Shown here: piece after piece, positions 8,747 through 16,598 of the stretch
How positions within the stretch are numbered: the stretch's first letter is position 1
How the letters are laid out: every line of letters starts with the position of its first letter
Source: JAJPXI01 sp045602885
GTDB taxonomy: Bacteria > Bacillota > Clostridia > Oscillospirales > Oscillospiraceae
NCBI GenBank assembly: GCA_045602885.1
Contig: JAZSCJ010000092.1
Location: 1 to 54,698 of the forward strand
DNA: 54,698 nt
Direction of reading: 5' to 3'
Translations under genes and position numbers: made by a program
Notes under the pieces: generated by a model
Databases searched by the model: none
Told to the model about the DNA's origin: nothing
The model's input: the letters and a program-made list of their open reading frames with translations, nothing else

Positions 8747-9487
8747 ATGAATCGAAAAAAGCTGATCATAATCGGTGCGGCGTGCGCCGTTGCAGGCGCG
8801 GCCGTCGTGATTTTGTTGGTGATTTTGCTGGGCGGAAGAGCGGAAGAAAAGGAAATGCCGTTGCCCGAGGAATACATCGTGGAAAGCACGACGCTGGCGG
8901 CGCTGCCCGAGCAGGAGGGCATGACTGTTGCGCCGCTGGAAAGCGACGAAGAGGGCGTGAGCGGGTACAGCTATGAGCAGATTTCGGATGTGGCTGCCCT
9001 GCTGAGCGACTACGCCGCAACGCTGACCGAGAACGGGATGTGTTATGTGGATGACGGCATGACCCGTCTGGATGAAGAGCCCGATTGGACGACGGAATCG
9101 GGCGAGGCACGGCTTGCGCAGGAGTTGGAGGGCGGCGAGCAGTCGGTTGCCATGCACCTGACCTGGGGCGTGGACAACTGCACGGTCGCGCTGCAGACCA
9201 TCGAGCAGGGAATTCGCACGCTCAACGACATGACCTTCATGGAAACGGTGGATTATCTGTATACCCTCGACCCCGAGCAATTGGGGCTGGAGGGCGATAT
9301 GCAGGACTATCGCATTTATGCGGCAGATGGAGCTGTGGTGGTGGACAACCGGGTTTGCATCCGTCTGGATGTGTATCAATTGCACCCGGAGCTGAGCACC
9401 AATATGATCGCAGGCATCTATCTGGTTACTCCCGATGGCCGCTACCTTTATGAGCTGGAGGACGGGACGGCCACTCGTTTGAACTAA
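8747..9487 (+). CDS. Membrane-anchored protein of unknown function
   Basis: A 246-residue protein with a short basic N-terminus and one membrane segment (about residues 6-28); the rest is acidic and probably extracytoplasmic. I recognise no domain. The start is supported by AAGGAG at 8733. It follows the FtsA-like gene by 60 nt and is closed off by a terminator at 9512-9558, so it is the last gene of the transcript carrying fapA, cheY and the FtsA-like gene. A role as a partner of the FtsA-like protein is only inference from position. Confidence 0.6.
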   Translation: MNRKKLIIIGAACAVAGAAVVILLVILLGGRAEEKEMPLPEEYIVESTTLAALPEQEGMTVAPLESDEEGVSGYSYEQISDVAALLSDYAATLTENGMCYVDDGMTRLDEEPDWTTESGEARLAQELEGGEQSVAMHLTWGVDNCTVALQTIEQGIRTLNDMTFMETVDYLYTLDPEQLGLEGDMQDYRIYAADGAVVVDNRVCIRLDVYQLHPELSTNMIAGIYLVTPDGRYLYELEDGTATRLN

Positions 9488-9511
9488 AACGCCGGCGTGA
9501 CAAAGTATGAA

Positions 9512-9558
9512 AATCGGGATGCACGGCGGTTTGTGGTGTATCCCGATTGCAATTTTTT
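9512..9558 (+). terminator. Intrinsic terminator before flgM
   Basis: A 9-bp stem (9512-9520 with 9540-9548), extendable by inner pairs, followed by GCAA and six T. It separates the upstream cluster from the flgM promoter. Confidence 0.85.
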
Positions 9559-9590
9559 CAGAGAAACGCTGCAAAAACATCGAGATATTA

Positions 9591-9617
9591 TTAACTTTTC
9601 AAAGAGATGGCCGATAA
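9591..9617 (+). promoter_or_regulatory. Sigma-28 (SigD/FliA)-type promoter of flgM operon
   Basis: TTAA (9591-9594), 15 bp, then GCCGATAA (9610-9617). This is close to the sigma-D/FliA consensus TAAA-N15-GCCGATAT and sits 41 bp upstream of the flgM start. It predicts that the late operon flgM to csrA is driven by sigma-28, with FlgM feedback. No sigma-28 gene is in this window. Confidence 0.75.
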
Positions 9618-9658
9618 AAATAGTGTGAAGTCCCAAGTGATGAAAGGAGGGAGAGACT

Positions 9659-9967
9659 GTGCTGAATCTTCAACGTTCTGCTGCGGTGTCTTCCAGCAAT
9701 GTGACCCGAACCTACCGATATGGCGCTCAGCCTGCCGTGACGGCAAGTGAGAGCTTCCACGCCAACTATGATTCGGTGGATTTTTCCACGGTACTCAAGG
9801 GGGAGGAAGCGGCGCGCGCTAATATGGTGGGCCGACTGACGCAGGAAGTGCGCGCGGCCACCACCACCGGCACCGTGCAGGAATTGCGCCGTGCTGTGGC
9901 GGCAGATGAATATGTGCCCGATCCCGTGGCGATTGCCAAAAAGATGCTGTTTTTTGCGGAGGGATAA
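9659..9967 (+). CDS. flgM: Anti-sigma-28 factor FlgM
   Basis: A 102-residue protein with GTG start behind AAAGGAGGG. The C-terminal part (LRRAVAADEYVPDPVAIAKKM) matches the sigma-28-binding FlgM consensus, where a helix is followed by a G/D-x-Y-x-x-D/P-x-x-I-A-x-K-M segment. The N-terminal half is low in structure, as expected. FlgM holds sigma-28 inactive until it is exported through the completed hook-basal body. The promoter upstream is itself of sigma-28 type, giving autoregulation. flgN follows after 3 nt. Confidence 0.88.
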   Translation: MLNLQRSAAVSSSNVTRTYRYGAQPAVTASESFHANYDSVDFSTVLKGEEAARANMVGRLTQEVRAATTTGTVQELRRAVAADEYVPDPVAIAKKMLFFAEG

Positions 9968-9970
9968 TCT

Positions 9971-10447
9971 GTGGGAGATCAAATCTATCGCGCTTATTTG
10001 AGCCTGTTGCAATCCATTCGCACCAATCTGGAGCAAATGTGCGAGTTGGCACGCAAGAAGATTGAAGCGGTTCGCAACGATGACCTGTTGGCGCTGGATG
10101 AGATCCTGAAGCAGGAACAAGCGCTGGCGCTGGATTTCCGCGGCATGGAGCAAAAACGAATTTCCATGCTCAATGAGATGGGACTGGGCGAGATGCGCCT
10201 GTCCGAGCTGGCCGGTTACTATCCCACCGATATGCGTGGCGAGGCCAGAAAGACCATCGAAGATTTGCAGACCCAGTACCAGATCTATCAAAACGATTCC
10301 ATGGTGGCCCGCAATACCTTGGAGTGCAGTCTTCATGAGATCGAGCGCACCCTTGCCAATTTGGGCAGCACGACCGAGGTTGGGCCGGGCTATGGCCGTG
10401 GCGAGGTGCAGCCGCCCCAGTCGATGAAGACCGATTTCCGGGCTTGA
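9971..10447 (+). CDS. flgN: Flagellar chaperone FlgN
   Basis: A 158-residue, mostly helical coiled-coil protein with GTG start, fitting the FlgN family that escorts the hook-filament junction proteins FlgK and FlgL to the export gate. Both substrates are encoded immediately downstream, and flgM immediately upstream, the standard order in Firmicutes. The conserved part covers residues ~5-130; the last 25 residues are Gly/Pro-rich and probably disordered. Confidence 0.87.
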   Translation: MGDQIYRAYLSLLQSIRTNLEQMCELARKKIEAVRNDDLLALDEILKQEQALALDFRGMEQKRISMLNEMGLGEMRLSELAGYYPTDMRGEARKTIEDLQTQYQIYQNDSMVARNTLECSLHEIERTLANLGSTTEVGPGYGRGEVQPPQSMKTDFRA

Positions 10448-10487
10448 TTCCGATACGCCCGGTTTGCGATAAAGAAGGAGTTTTTCT

Positions 10488-12689
10488 ATGGGAGTCAGTA
10501 CATTCGGTTTGTTTACCCAGGCGCGGTTGGGCATTTATGCCTCGCAAATGGGTATCAGTGTGACCGGCAATAATATCTCCAATATCAATACCAGCGGGTA
10601 CACCCGCCAGCGGTTGGAGCAGGCCAGTTTCTACAACCAGGGTGCCGAGCGTTACTACTCCTCTGCCGCCCGGACGGGAAACGGTGTGCGCTGCACCAAC
10701 GTTTCCCAACTGCGTGACCCCTATCTGGACATTCGCTATCGCGGTGAGATGTCCAGTGTGGGCGCCATGGATGCCAAGCTGGCCGGACTGGAAAACATTC
10801 AGGCCATTCTGGATGAGGTCGGTGATGGCACAGACGGCTTTGGTATCATCGAAGCCCAGATCAGCGATCTGTATAAATCCCTGCAGCAGCTCAGCGACCA
10901 GACCGGCCACGCCGAATATGACATTCTGGTACGCTCCTCTGCGGAATCTCTGACCAAACAATTGAACTCCTACGCAGCACAACTGGAGGAGGTTTATAAC
11001 AATGCCGTGTCCGCCTTTAACCAGGATTTGGAGACGGTAAATGGTGTTTTAAGCCGGATTCGTGAACTGAACGTGACGATCCGTAAAAATGAGATCCACG
11101 GCGACAACTCGCTGGAGCTGAAGGACGAGCGCAATATGCTGCTGGACCAGCTTTCCGAGTACATGAAGGTAGACATTACCTACACCACCGAGGACATTGG
11201 CGCCGGTCAGACGGTGGAAAAGCTGGTGGTCAAGCTGGGCAACGCCAACCCCGATGCCGCCGTGCAGAGCGACGAGACCGTTCTGATCGACGGCATTTAC
11301 GGGCGACAGATGCTGTACACGCAGGTGCCTGTTGAGAATGAAAACTACAAGCCCGATGATCCGGCCACCGGTGGCCAGTATATGATGGTGGGCGGCGGAA
11401 CGACCAACGACATCACCAAGGCAGCCAAGGTGGACAACGGTGTGTTTATGCTCTCTCTCGATGCGCTGAAGGACGTTAAGGGCAGAGTGATGTATAGCAT
11501 CAAAGAGGGCTTTGAGCAGACCATTGACGAAGCGGCATACCGTGATACCGCAGATGTGGTGATCGATCCCACTACCGGCGTGGAAACCATCACGACCTAC
11601 CGCAAGGAGTTTGACGCGCTGAAGCGGAATGACGCGTATGATCCCGATCAGCCCATGGAAGGAACCAACCTGCCCTATTTGGACAAGGATGGAAAGCCGG
11701 TCAACAAGGAAGATGCGGTGCGACTGCACAAGTATTTTGCCATGACCTATACCCGTACCCCCTCTGAAATGGTGGATCTGGACGACAACGATCTGTACGG
11801 CGCGTTGCAGTCCCAGCGTGAGTTTTTGACCGAGTCGGGCGAGTTTGCTTCGGCAGATACCATTAACAAAGTGGACGAAAACGCAGCCACCAAGCGTGGC
11901 GTGCGCTACTATCAGAAGTCGCTGGACCTGTTGGCCAACCAGTTTGCCAAGGCGTTCAATAACGCCAATCAGGGCTGTGTGTACAATGAGGACGGCGAGT
12001 ATCTGGACAAGGATGGCAACGTTCTGCTTTTGGAAGGCGAGGCCATCAACAAAAACGGCCCGCTGACGGATGCGCAAAAGACGGCGCTGGGCATTACGGA
12101 CGATATGACTCCGGCCGAGCAGGAGGCCAAGCTCAACGAGTGGCTGAAGGATCCGGCCAATCAGGCTGACTGGCGGGGCACGGCCCTGTTCAGCACCCGA
12201 AGCGACAACAATGAAACGGACGGCATCACGGCTTCCAACATTTCTATTTCCTCGGACTGGTCGCTGGGCAGCCGAATCGTGTCCTCCTTCCTGCGTCCCA
12301 CCGGTTTTGACGATGTGGCATCGACCGACAGCAGCAACATTGAGCATATGATCTACCTCTTGACCGAGAAGCGGGATTTCGTTCCCAATGACGTGGATGA
12401 GGTAGCAGGTACTGACACCATGTTCCGTGGCAACTTCCAGGAAATGTGGGTCAATATGGGCAGCGTGCTGGGCAACGACATGAGCGTGACCACCACCATG
12501 TTGGACACCTATTATGCTTCGTCGGTCAACTTGAATACCAGTCGTGATGCGGTATCCAGTGTGGATTTGAACGACGAGGCCATGAATTTGATGCAATATT
12601 CCAAATCTTACAACGCCGCCTGCCGGCTGATGACCACCATCGACTCCATTCTCGACAAGCTCATCAACGGCACCGGCACGACCCTTTGA
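10488..12689 (+). CDS. flgK: Flagellar hook-associated protein 1 (hook-filament junction)
   Basis: FlgK forms the first junction ring between hook and filament. The N-terminal rod/hook signature is clear (LGIYASQMGISVTGNNISNINTSGYTRQ, read in parts) and the C-terminus carries the matching coiled-coil helix (MNLMQYSKSYNAACRLMTTIDSILDKL). At 733 residues it is far longer than typical FlgK (~500-550). The extra length is a variable, surface-exposed central insert from about residue 270 to 600. An AAGGAG site precedes the ATG. Confidence 0.95.
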   Translation: MGVSTFGLFTQARLGIYASQMGISVTGNNISNINTSGYTRQRLEQASFYNQGAERYYSSAARTGNGVRCTNVSQLRDPYLDIRYRGEMSSVGAMDAKLAGLENIQAILDEVGDGTDGFGIIEAQISDLYKSLQQLSDQTGHAEYDILVRSSAESLTKQLNSYAAQLEEVYNNAVSAFNQDLETVNGVLSRIRELNVTIRKNEIHGDNSLELKDERNMLLDQLSEYMKVDITYTTEDIGAGQTVEKLVVKLGNANPDAAVQSDETVLIDGIYGRQMLYTQVPVENENYKPDDPATGGQYMMVGGGTTNDITKAAKVDNGVFMLSLDALKDVKGRVMYSIKEGFEQTIDEAAYRDTADVVIDPTTGVETITTYRKEFDALKRNDAYDPDQPMEGTNLPYLDKDGKPVNKEDAVRLHKYFAMTYTRTPSEMVDLDDNDLYGALQSQREFLTESGEFASADTINKVDENAATKRGVRYYQKSLDLLANQFAKAFNNANQGCVYNEDGEYLDKDGNVLLLEGEAINKNGPLTDAQKTALGITDDMTPAEQEAKLNEWLKDPANQADWRGTALFSTRSDNNETDGITASNISISSDWSLGSRIVSSFLRPTGFDDVASTDSSNIEHMIYLLTEKRDFVPNDVDEVAGTDTMFRGNFQEMWVNMGSVLGNDMSVTTTMLDTYYASSVNLNTSRDAVSSVDLNDEAMNLMQYSKSYNAACRLMTTIDSILDKLINGTGTTL

Positions 12690-12714
12690 TAGAGGAAAAG
12701 GAGGGGGGATCTGA

Positions 12715-13773
12715 ATGATTCGTTCCACCACAAACGGAGTGCTGAAAGGATATCGGTATAATTTGCAGCGCTCGACCCATACGCTCAACAAGTCCCGTGA
12801 AACGGTGCTGACCCAGCGTAATTTCAACTCGTTTGCAGAAGATCCGGCTGCGGCGGCACAGAGCTTTCAGCTGCGCCGCTCCTACCTGCGTACCGAAGTG
12901 CAGCACAATCTGAATGATTCGGTTGTGCGCAAGTACGATGTGGCCTGGGACACGCTGCAGGGTGTCATTGACGATGTGAACAATCAGGCGTCGGATTCGG
13001 CGTATGATGCCGTGATCCGTGCCCAGTCCGATTCCAGCGGCGGTGGTCGCAATGCCCTGGGACAGAGCCTTTGCGCCACGGCCAAGAACATCATTCAGGC
13101 CATGAATGGCCGATACGGTGATAACTTTGTTTTCTCGGGTGCAGACGGACTGCGCATTCCCTTTACCTGGGAGACCAACGCGGACGGAAGCAGCAGCCTG
13201 TATTACCGTGGCGTCAATGTGGACTCCGACGATACGAAGGATGTGGCTGCGCTGGACTACATGGTCCACAAGGAAGTCAAGTATGCCGATGTGGGTCTGG
13301 GTTTGGAGGAAGATGAGAACGGCGAGGTGCTCAGCTCCAGCGCGGCCAACGTAGCCTTGCAGGGTATCAATTTCCTTGGCTATGGCGTGGATGAAGACGG
13401 CGACCCCAAGAATGTGGCCTCGATTCTCAATCGCATGGGTACCATTTTGCAAAACTGTGATGTGGAGTCGGGCAAGTTCCGGGAAGGCGAGCGCGAAGAG
13501 TTTTTCCGACTGGCGGAAAAGTTTGAAGACGCATCTTCTCTGTTGACCGACAAGCACGTGGAGCTGGACGGGCAGGCAGGATTCCTCAAGAGCAATCAGG
13601 AACAACTGGAAAACACTGCCTACACACTGCAGGAACAGTTTATGGGCATCGAAGATGCCGATCTGGCAGAAGCCATCACAGCGTACTCCTGGGCGCAGTA
13701 TTGTTATAATGCGGCGCTTAAGGTTGGAAACAGTATTCTTTCCGAGAGCTTGATGGACTATCTGCAAACTTGA
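12715..13773 (+). CDS. flgL: Flagellar hook-associated protein 3
   Basis: FlgL is the second junction ring, directly below flagellin. The 352 residues show flagellin-like ends: an N-terminal helix with R-S-T and FNSFAEDPAAAAQSFQLRR, and a C-terminal helix EAITAYSWAQYCYNAALKVG near SILSESLMDYL. The start follows a strong AAAGGAGGGG site. It follows flgK by 25 nt in the late flagellar operon. Confidence 0.93.
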   Translation: MIRSTTNGVLKGYRYNLQRSTHTLNKSRETVLTQRNFNSFAEDPAAAAQSFQLRRSYLRTEVQHNLNDSVVRKYDVAWDTLQGVIDDVNNQASDSAYDAVIRAQSDSSGGGRNALGQSLCATAKNIIQAMNGRYGDNFVFSGADGLRIPFTWETNADGSSSLYYRGVNVDSDDTKDVAALDYMVHKEVKYADVGLGLEEDENGEVLSSSAANVALQGINFLGYGVDEDGDPKNVASILNRMGTILQNCDVESGKFREGEREEFFRLAEKFEDASSLLTDKHVELDGQAGFLKSNQEQLENTAYTLQEQFMGIEDADLAEAITAYSWAQYCYNAALKVGNSILSESLMDYLQT

Positions 13774-13795
13774 TGGGTAAGAGAAAGAAGGGTGA

Positions 13796-14410
13796 ATGGG
13801 CATGACTCCGTTGATTGAAATTAAAAGCGTACCGATCGAAATTGAGATGAAAGTATCCCACGCCAAGTTGGAATATACCCGTGGCGTGGCGGACTTGGAG
13901 ATCTCGCGCAATGATGGTGGCTTGAGCATTCGCAGCCGCCCCATTCGGTTGAATATCGACACCTTTGAGGCACGCAGCTCGGTGGTTCCCACCACGGCGC
14001 AGGCGGTGCGGCAAAGCAGCGAAAAGGGACAGCAGGCAGCCTATGAGGCCACGGCTTCCTATGCCCAGCAGGGCAAGCTGTTGCTGCAGGCCAAAATTGG
14101 TCAGGAACTGGTGACGCAGTTTGCGGCCGAGGCACAGACCAAGGATCTCAAGACCAATGTGGGCATCAAGTTTATTCCCACCACCGATGCCGATCTCAGT
14201 TGGCAGAATGGCGAAATGAACATCCGTTTTGAGATGGACAAGCTGAACTTTGACTGGCGCATGAACCAGACCAAGTTTGAGTTTACGCCCGGTGACATTG
14301 AGATCTCGGTCAAGCAGCGCCCCGACGTGGTCATCAAGTATGTGGGTGGCCCGCTGTATGTACCCCCTTCGGCCGACCCCAATTATGAGCCGCTGGATGT
14401 AAAAGCGTAA
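13796..14410 (+). CDS. DUF6470 (YviE-like) family protein
   Basis: A 204-residue cytoplasmic protein. Family signs are the start PLIEIKSVPIEIEMKVSHAK, the central Gln/Ala-rich segment (AYEATASYAQQGKLL) and the WQNGEMNIRFEMDKLNFDW region. Genes of this family (YviE in Bacillus subtilis) sit between flgL and fliW in many Firmicutes, as here; their function is not established. Two starts are possible, 13796 and 13802, differing by two residues. Confidence 0.8.
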   Translation: MGMTPLIEIKSVPIEIEMKVSHAKLEYTRGVADLEISRNDGGLSIRSRPIRLNIDTFEARSSVVPTTAQAVRQSSEKGQQAAYEATASYAQQGKLLLQAKIGQELVTQFAAEAQTKDLKTNVGIKFIPTTDADLSWQNGEMNIRFEMDKLNFDWRMNQTKFEFTPGDIEISVKQRPDVVIKYVGGPLYVPPSADPNYEPLDVKA

Positions 14411-14425
14411 CAGGGAGGGTTTTCC

Positions 14426-14881
14426 TTGAAACTTCAGACCAAGTATTTTGGAGAAGTGGAATGTGACGAAGAAGCCGTTATCACCCTGCCGGTGGGGCTT
14501 CTGGGTCTGGATGACGAGCACAGCTATGCCATCCTGCCCTTTGAAGGAAGCGGCGGGAGTATGTTCTGCCTGCAAAGTACCGTCACGCCCGGACTGGCGC
14601 TGGTTGCGTTGGATCCCTTCTCCCTGCGTACCGATTATGAGCCGGTGCTTCAGCCCAATGAACTCAAGCGCTTTGGCGTGGAGGACTGGCGTGAGTTGAC
14701 GTACTGCGTGTTGTGCGTGGTGAAGAATCCCGTTTCCGCCAGTACGGTGAATTTGAAGTGCCCCATTGCCATTCACCCCCAGACGCGGGAGGCTTGCCAG
14801 ATCATCATGGAGACCGACGCGTATGAAATGCGTCACCCTCTGGCCGAGTTCAGCCCGGGGGAGGAGGCTGCGCCATGCTGA
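14426..14881 (+). CDS. fliW: Flagellar assembly factor FliW
   Basis: FliW binds and sequesters CsrA and is itself titrated by flagellin, coupling flagellin translation to export. The 151 residues contain the family core: KYFGEVECDEEAVITLPVGL near the start, LGLDDEHSYAILPF, and the later CPIAIHPQTREACQII. The TTG start is chosen because GGGAGGG lies before it. It overlaps csrA by 7 nt, indicating translational coupling of antagonist and target. Confidence 0.93.
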   Translation: MKLQTKYFGEVECDEEAVITLPVGLLGLDDEHSYAILPFEGSGGSMFCLQSTVTPGLALVALDPFSLRTDYEPVLQPNELKRFGVEDWRELTYCVLCVVKNPVSASTVNLKCPIAIHPQTREACQIIMETDAYEMRHPLAEFSPGEEAAPC

Positions 14882-15111
14882 TCTTGCAGCGCAAACCGGG
14901 ACAGTCGCTGTTCATTGGAGAGGATATTGAGGTTTCCGTGGTGGCCATTGACAGCAATCGGGTCAAGCTGGCCATTTCGGCACCCAACGATGTGTCCATT
15001 CTGAGAAGTGAACTGGTCGCCGCCACCAACGTAAATAAGGAGTCGGCTGCCGAAGAGGCTGCGCCGCAGGAGCTGCTCAATCTGTTGGGCGGTATGCTGG
15101 ATAAATCTTAA
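14875..15111 (+). CDS. csrA: Translational regulator CsrA
   Basis: CsrA dimers bind GGA motifs near ribosome-binding sites and repress translation, classically that of flagellin in Firmicutes. The 78 residues start MLILQRKPGQSLFIGEDI and contain the core V-K-L-A-I-x-A-P (VKLAISAPNDVSILRSEL). A short Ala/Glu-rich tail ending LLGGMLDKS follows. It overlaps fliW and is the last gene of the flgM operon. Confidence 0.95.
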   Translation: MLILQRKPGQSLFIGEDIEVSVVAIDSNRVKLAISAPNDVSILRSELVAATNVNKESAAEEAAPQELLNLLGGMLDKS

Positions 15112-15120
15112 AAAGCAAAA

Positions 15121-15154
15121 AACCGGGGCTTGCGCTAATGCGCACGCCCCGGTT
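15121..15154 (-). terminator. Terminator hairpin between csrA and hup (T-run on minus strand)
   Basis: A 9-bp outer stem (15121-15129 with 15146-15154) plus a 5-bp inner stem. The A-run just upstream gives a T-run when read on the minus strand, so it terminates hup and the che operon. On the plus strand only a short TCTATT follows. Confidence 0.75.
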
Positions 15155-15174
15155 CTATTGGGAACGATGAAAGA

Positions 15175-15211
15175 AACGCGCGGGACGGAGAATCCGTCCT
15201 GCGCGTTTTTT
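15175..15211 (+). terminator. Terminator hairpin between csrA and hup (T-run on plus strand)
   Basis: A 15-bp stem (15175-15189 with 15193-15207, one G-U pair) that runs into six T on the plus strand (15206-15211). It is the effective terminator of the csrA operon although it lies nearer to hup. Confidence 0.82.
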
Positions 15212-15218
15212 GATGATG

Positions 15219-15494
15219 TTAATGGGCCACGCGCTCTTTGAACACGCTGCCGGGGGTAAAGGCGGGAACGGTGGTGGCAGGGATCTCCACCGGCTCGTTG
15301 GTGCGGGGGTTTCTGCCGGGGCGAGCCTTGCGGTGCTTGAGCTCAAAGGTGCCAAAACCGGAAAATTGGATCTTTTCACCGGCGGCGACCTGCTCCATCA
15401 CGATGGAGATAAAGCTGTCGATGGCCTGTGCGGCCTGCCGTCCGGACAGTTCGGCGTCCTGTGCCAAAAGTTTGGCAAAATCCTGTTTGTTCAT
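15219..15494 (-). CDS. hup: HU family DNA-binding protein
   Basis: A 91-residue HU: MNKQDFAKLLAQDAELSGRQ at the start, the beta-arm motif KIQFSGFGTFELKHRKARPG and RNPRTNEPVEIP with the DNA-intercalating proline, then VPAFTPGSVFKE. HU bends and compacts DNA as a dimer. It lies 35 nt after cheB on the same strand, so it may be read through from the che operon; a separate promoter is not evident in the short gap. Confidence 0.95.
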   Translation of the reverse strand: MNKQDFAKLLAQDAELSGRQAAQAIDSFISIVMEQVAAGEKIQFSGFGTFELKHRKARPGRNPRTNEPVEIPATTVPAFTPGSVFKERVAH

Positions 15495-15529
15495 GGGAGA
15501 TCGAACCCTCTTTCTCTAGTGCTTGTTAA

Positions 15530-16579
15530 TCAGCGCAACGTATTCAAATGCCGCAGAAGAACGCCGGCAATGTTTTCGCAGGAACTTTGGGTACACACGG
15601 CGCCAATGTCCTGTGCCACCATGGGCATGCCGTACACCACGCTGGATTCCTTGTCCTGGCCGATGGTGTAAGCGCCCTTTTGGCGCATGGCCAACAGGCC
15701 GTTTGCGCCGTCACGGCCCATGCCGGTCAGAATGATGCCCACCATTTTGCATTGCACTGTGTTTGCCATGGAGTCAAACAGGGCATCCACCGAAGGACGG
15801 TGGCCCGAAACCTTTTCGCCGGGGGTGCAGGAAACGGTGTATCGCATTCCGGTACGAACCACACGGGTTTGTAGTTCAGCCGGGGCGACCAGCGCCACGC
15901 CGCGGCGGATCTCATCGCCGTGGACGGCCTCACGCACTTCCATCTGGCAAAGGCGATTTAAACGCTCGGCATACATCTTGGTGAAGCCGGCCGGCATATG
16001 CTGCACAATGACCATGCCGGGGATGTCGGCAGGAAGCTGCTTCATAATAGAGAGCGTCGCTTCGGTGCCGCCGGTGGAGGCACCCAGACCAATGATGATC
16101 TGATCCAATGCATTGGACATGCCCAGAGGGGTTATCTTTCCGGCCGGAGTGTTGGAATAGGCGTCCCGGGCAGGGACGGTGCGCACCTTGGAGGCGGCTG
16201 CGATCAATACCTTTTGGGTCAGCGCGGTAAGGAACGCTTCCTTGCTGTTCTGCTCGCCGGCTTTGCGGACAAAGTCCACCGCACCGGCGGCCAGGGCGTC
16301 AAATACCTTCAGATTGAGGGAAGACACCAGAACCACCGGGATGGGATGGGTGGGAATGTATTCCTTCAGGAAGTCAATTCCGTTTTGTCCGGGCATTTCC
16401 ACGTCCATGGTAACAACATCCGGCTTCAAAGATTCGATTTTGTTCTTTGCGTCGGTCGTGTTGATGGCTGTGCCGACGACTTCAATGCGCGGGTGCTGCG
16501 ACAGACCGTTAGTAATAATGGTGCGCGCCAGCATGGAGTCGTCGACGACCAGAACGCGGATAATTTTGCCTTGTACCAT
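15530..16579 (-). CDS. cheB: Chemotaxis methylesterase CheB
   Basis: CheB removes methyl groups from chemoreceptors once phosphorylated by CheA, giving adaptation. The receiver domain (residues 1-~125) has D13-D14 and phospho-acceptor D59 (VVTMDVEMPG). The C-terminal esterase has the triad Ser in GLGASTGGTEA, His in VQHMPAG and Asp in GMGRDGANG. At 349 residues it is full length. AAGGAGG precedes the start by 13 nt, and cheR ends 19 nt upstream. Confidence 0.96.
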   Translation of the reverse strand: MVQGKIIRVLVVDDSMLARTIITNGLSQHPRIEVVGTAINTTDAKNKIESLKPDVVTMDVEMPGQNGIDFLKEYIPTHPIPVVLVSSLNLKVFDALAAGAVDFVRKAGEQNSKEAFLTALTQKVLIAAASKVRTVPARDAYSNTPAGKITPLGMSNALDQIIIGLGASTGGTEATLSIMKQLPADIPGMVIVQHMPAGFTKMYAERLNRLCQMEVREAVHGDEIRRGVALVAPAELQTRVVRTGMRYTVSCTPGEKVSGHRPSVDALFDSMANTVQCKMVGIILTGMGRDGANGLLAMRQKGAYTIGQDKESSVVYGMPMVAQDIGAVCTQSSCENIAGVLLRHLNTLR

Positions 16580-16598
16580 AATAAAATTGTCTGCCTCC

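Noticed and set aside
6740..9580. A 946-codon minus-strand frame opposite the FtsA-like gene, and similar ones at 25117-27663 and 28754-30580
   Set aside because: Same reason: mirror of strong codon bias in the plus-strand genes, no ribosome-binding site, no homology visible.
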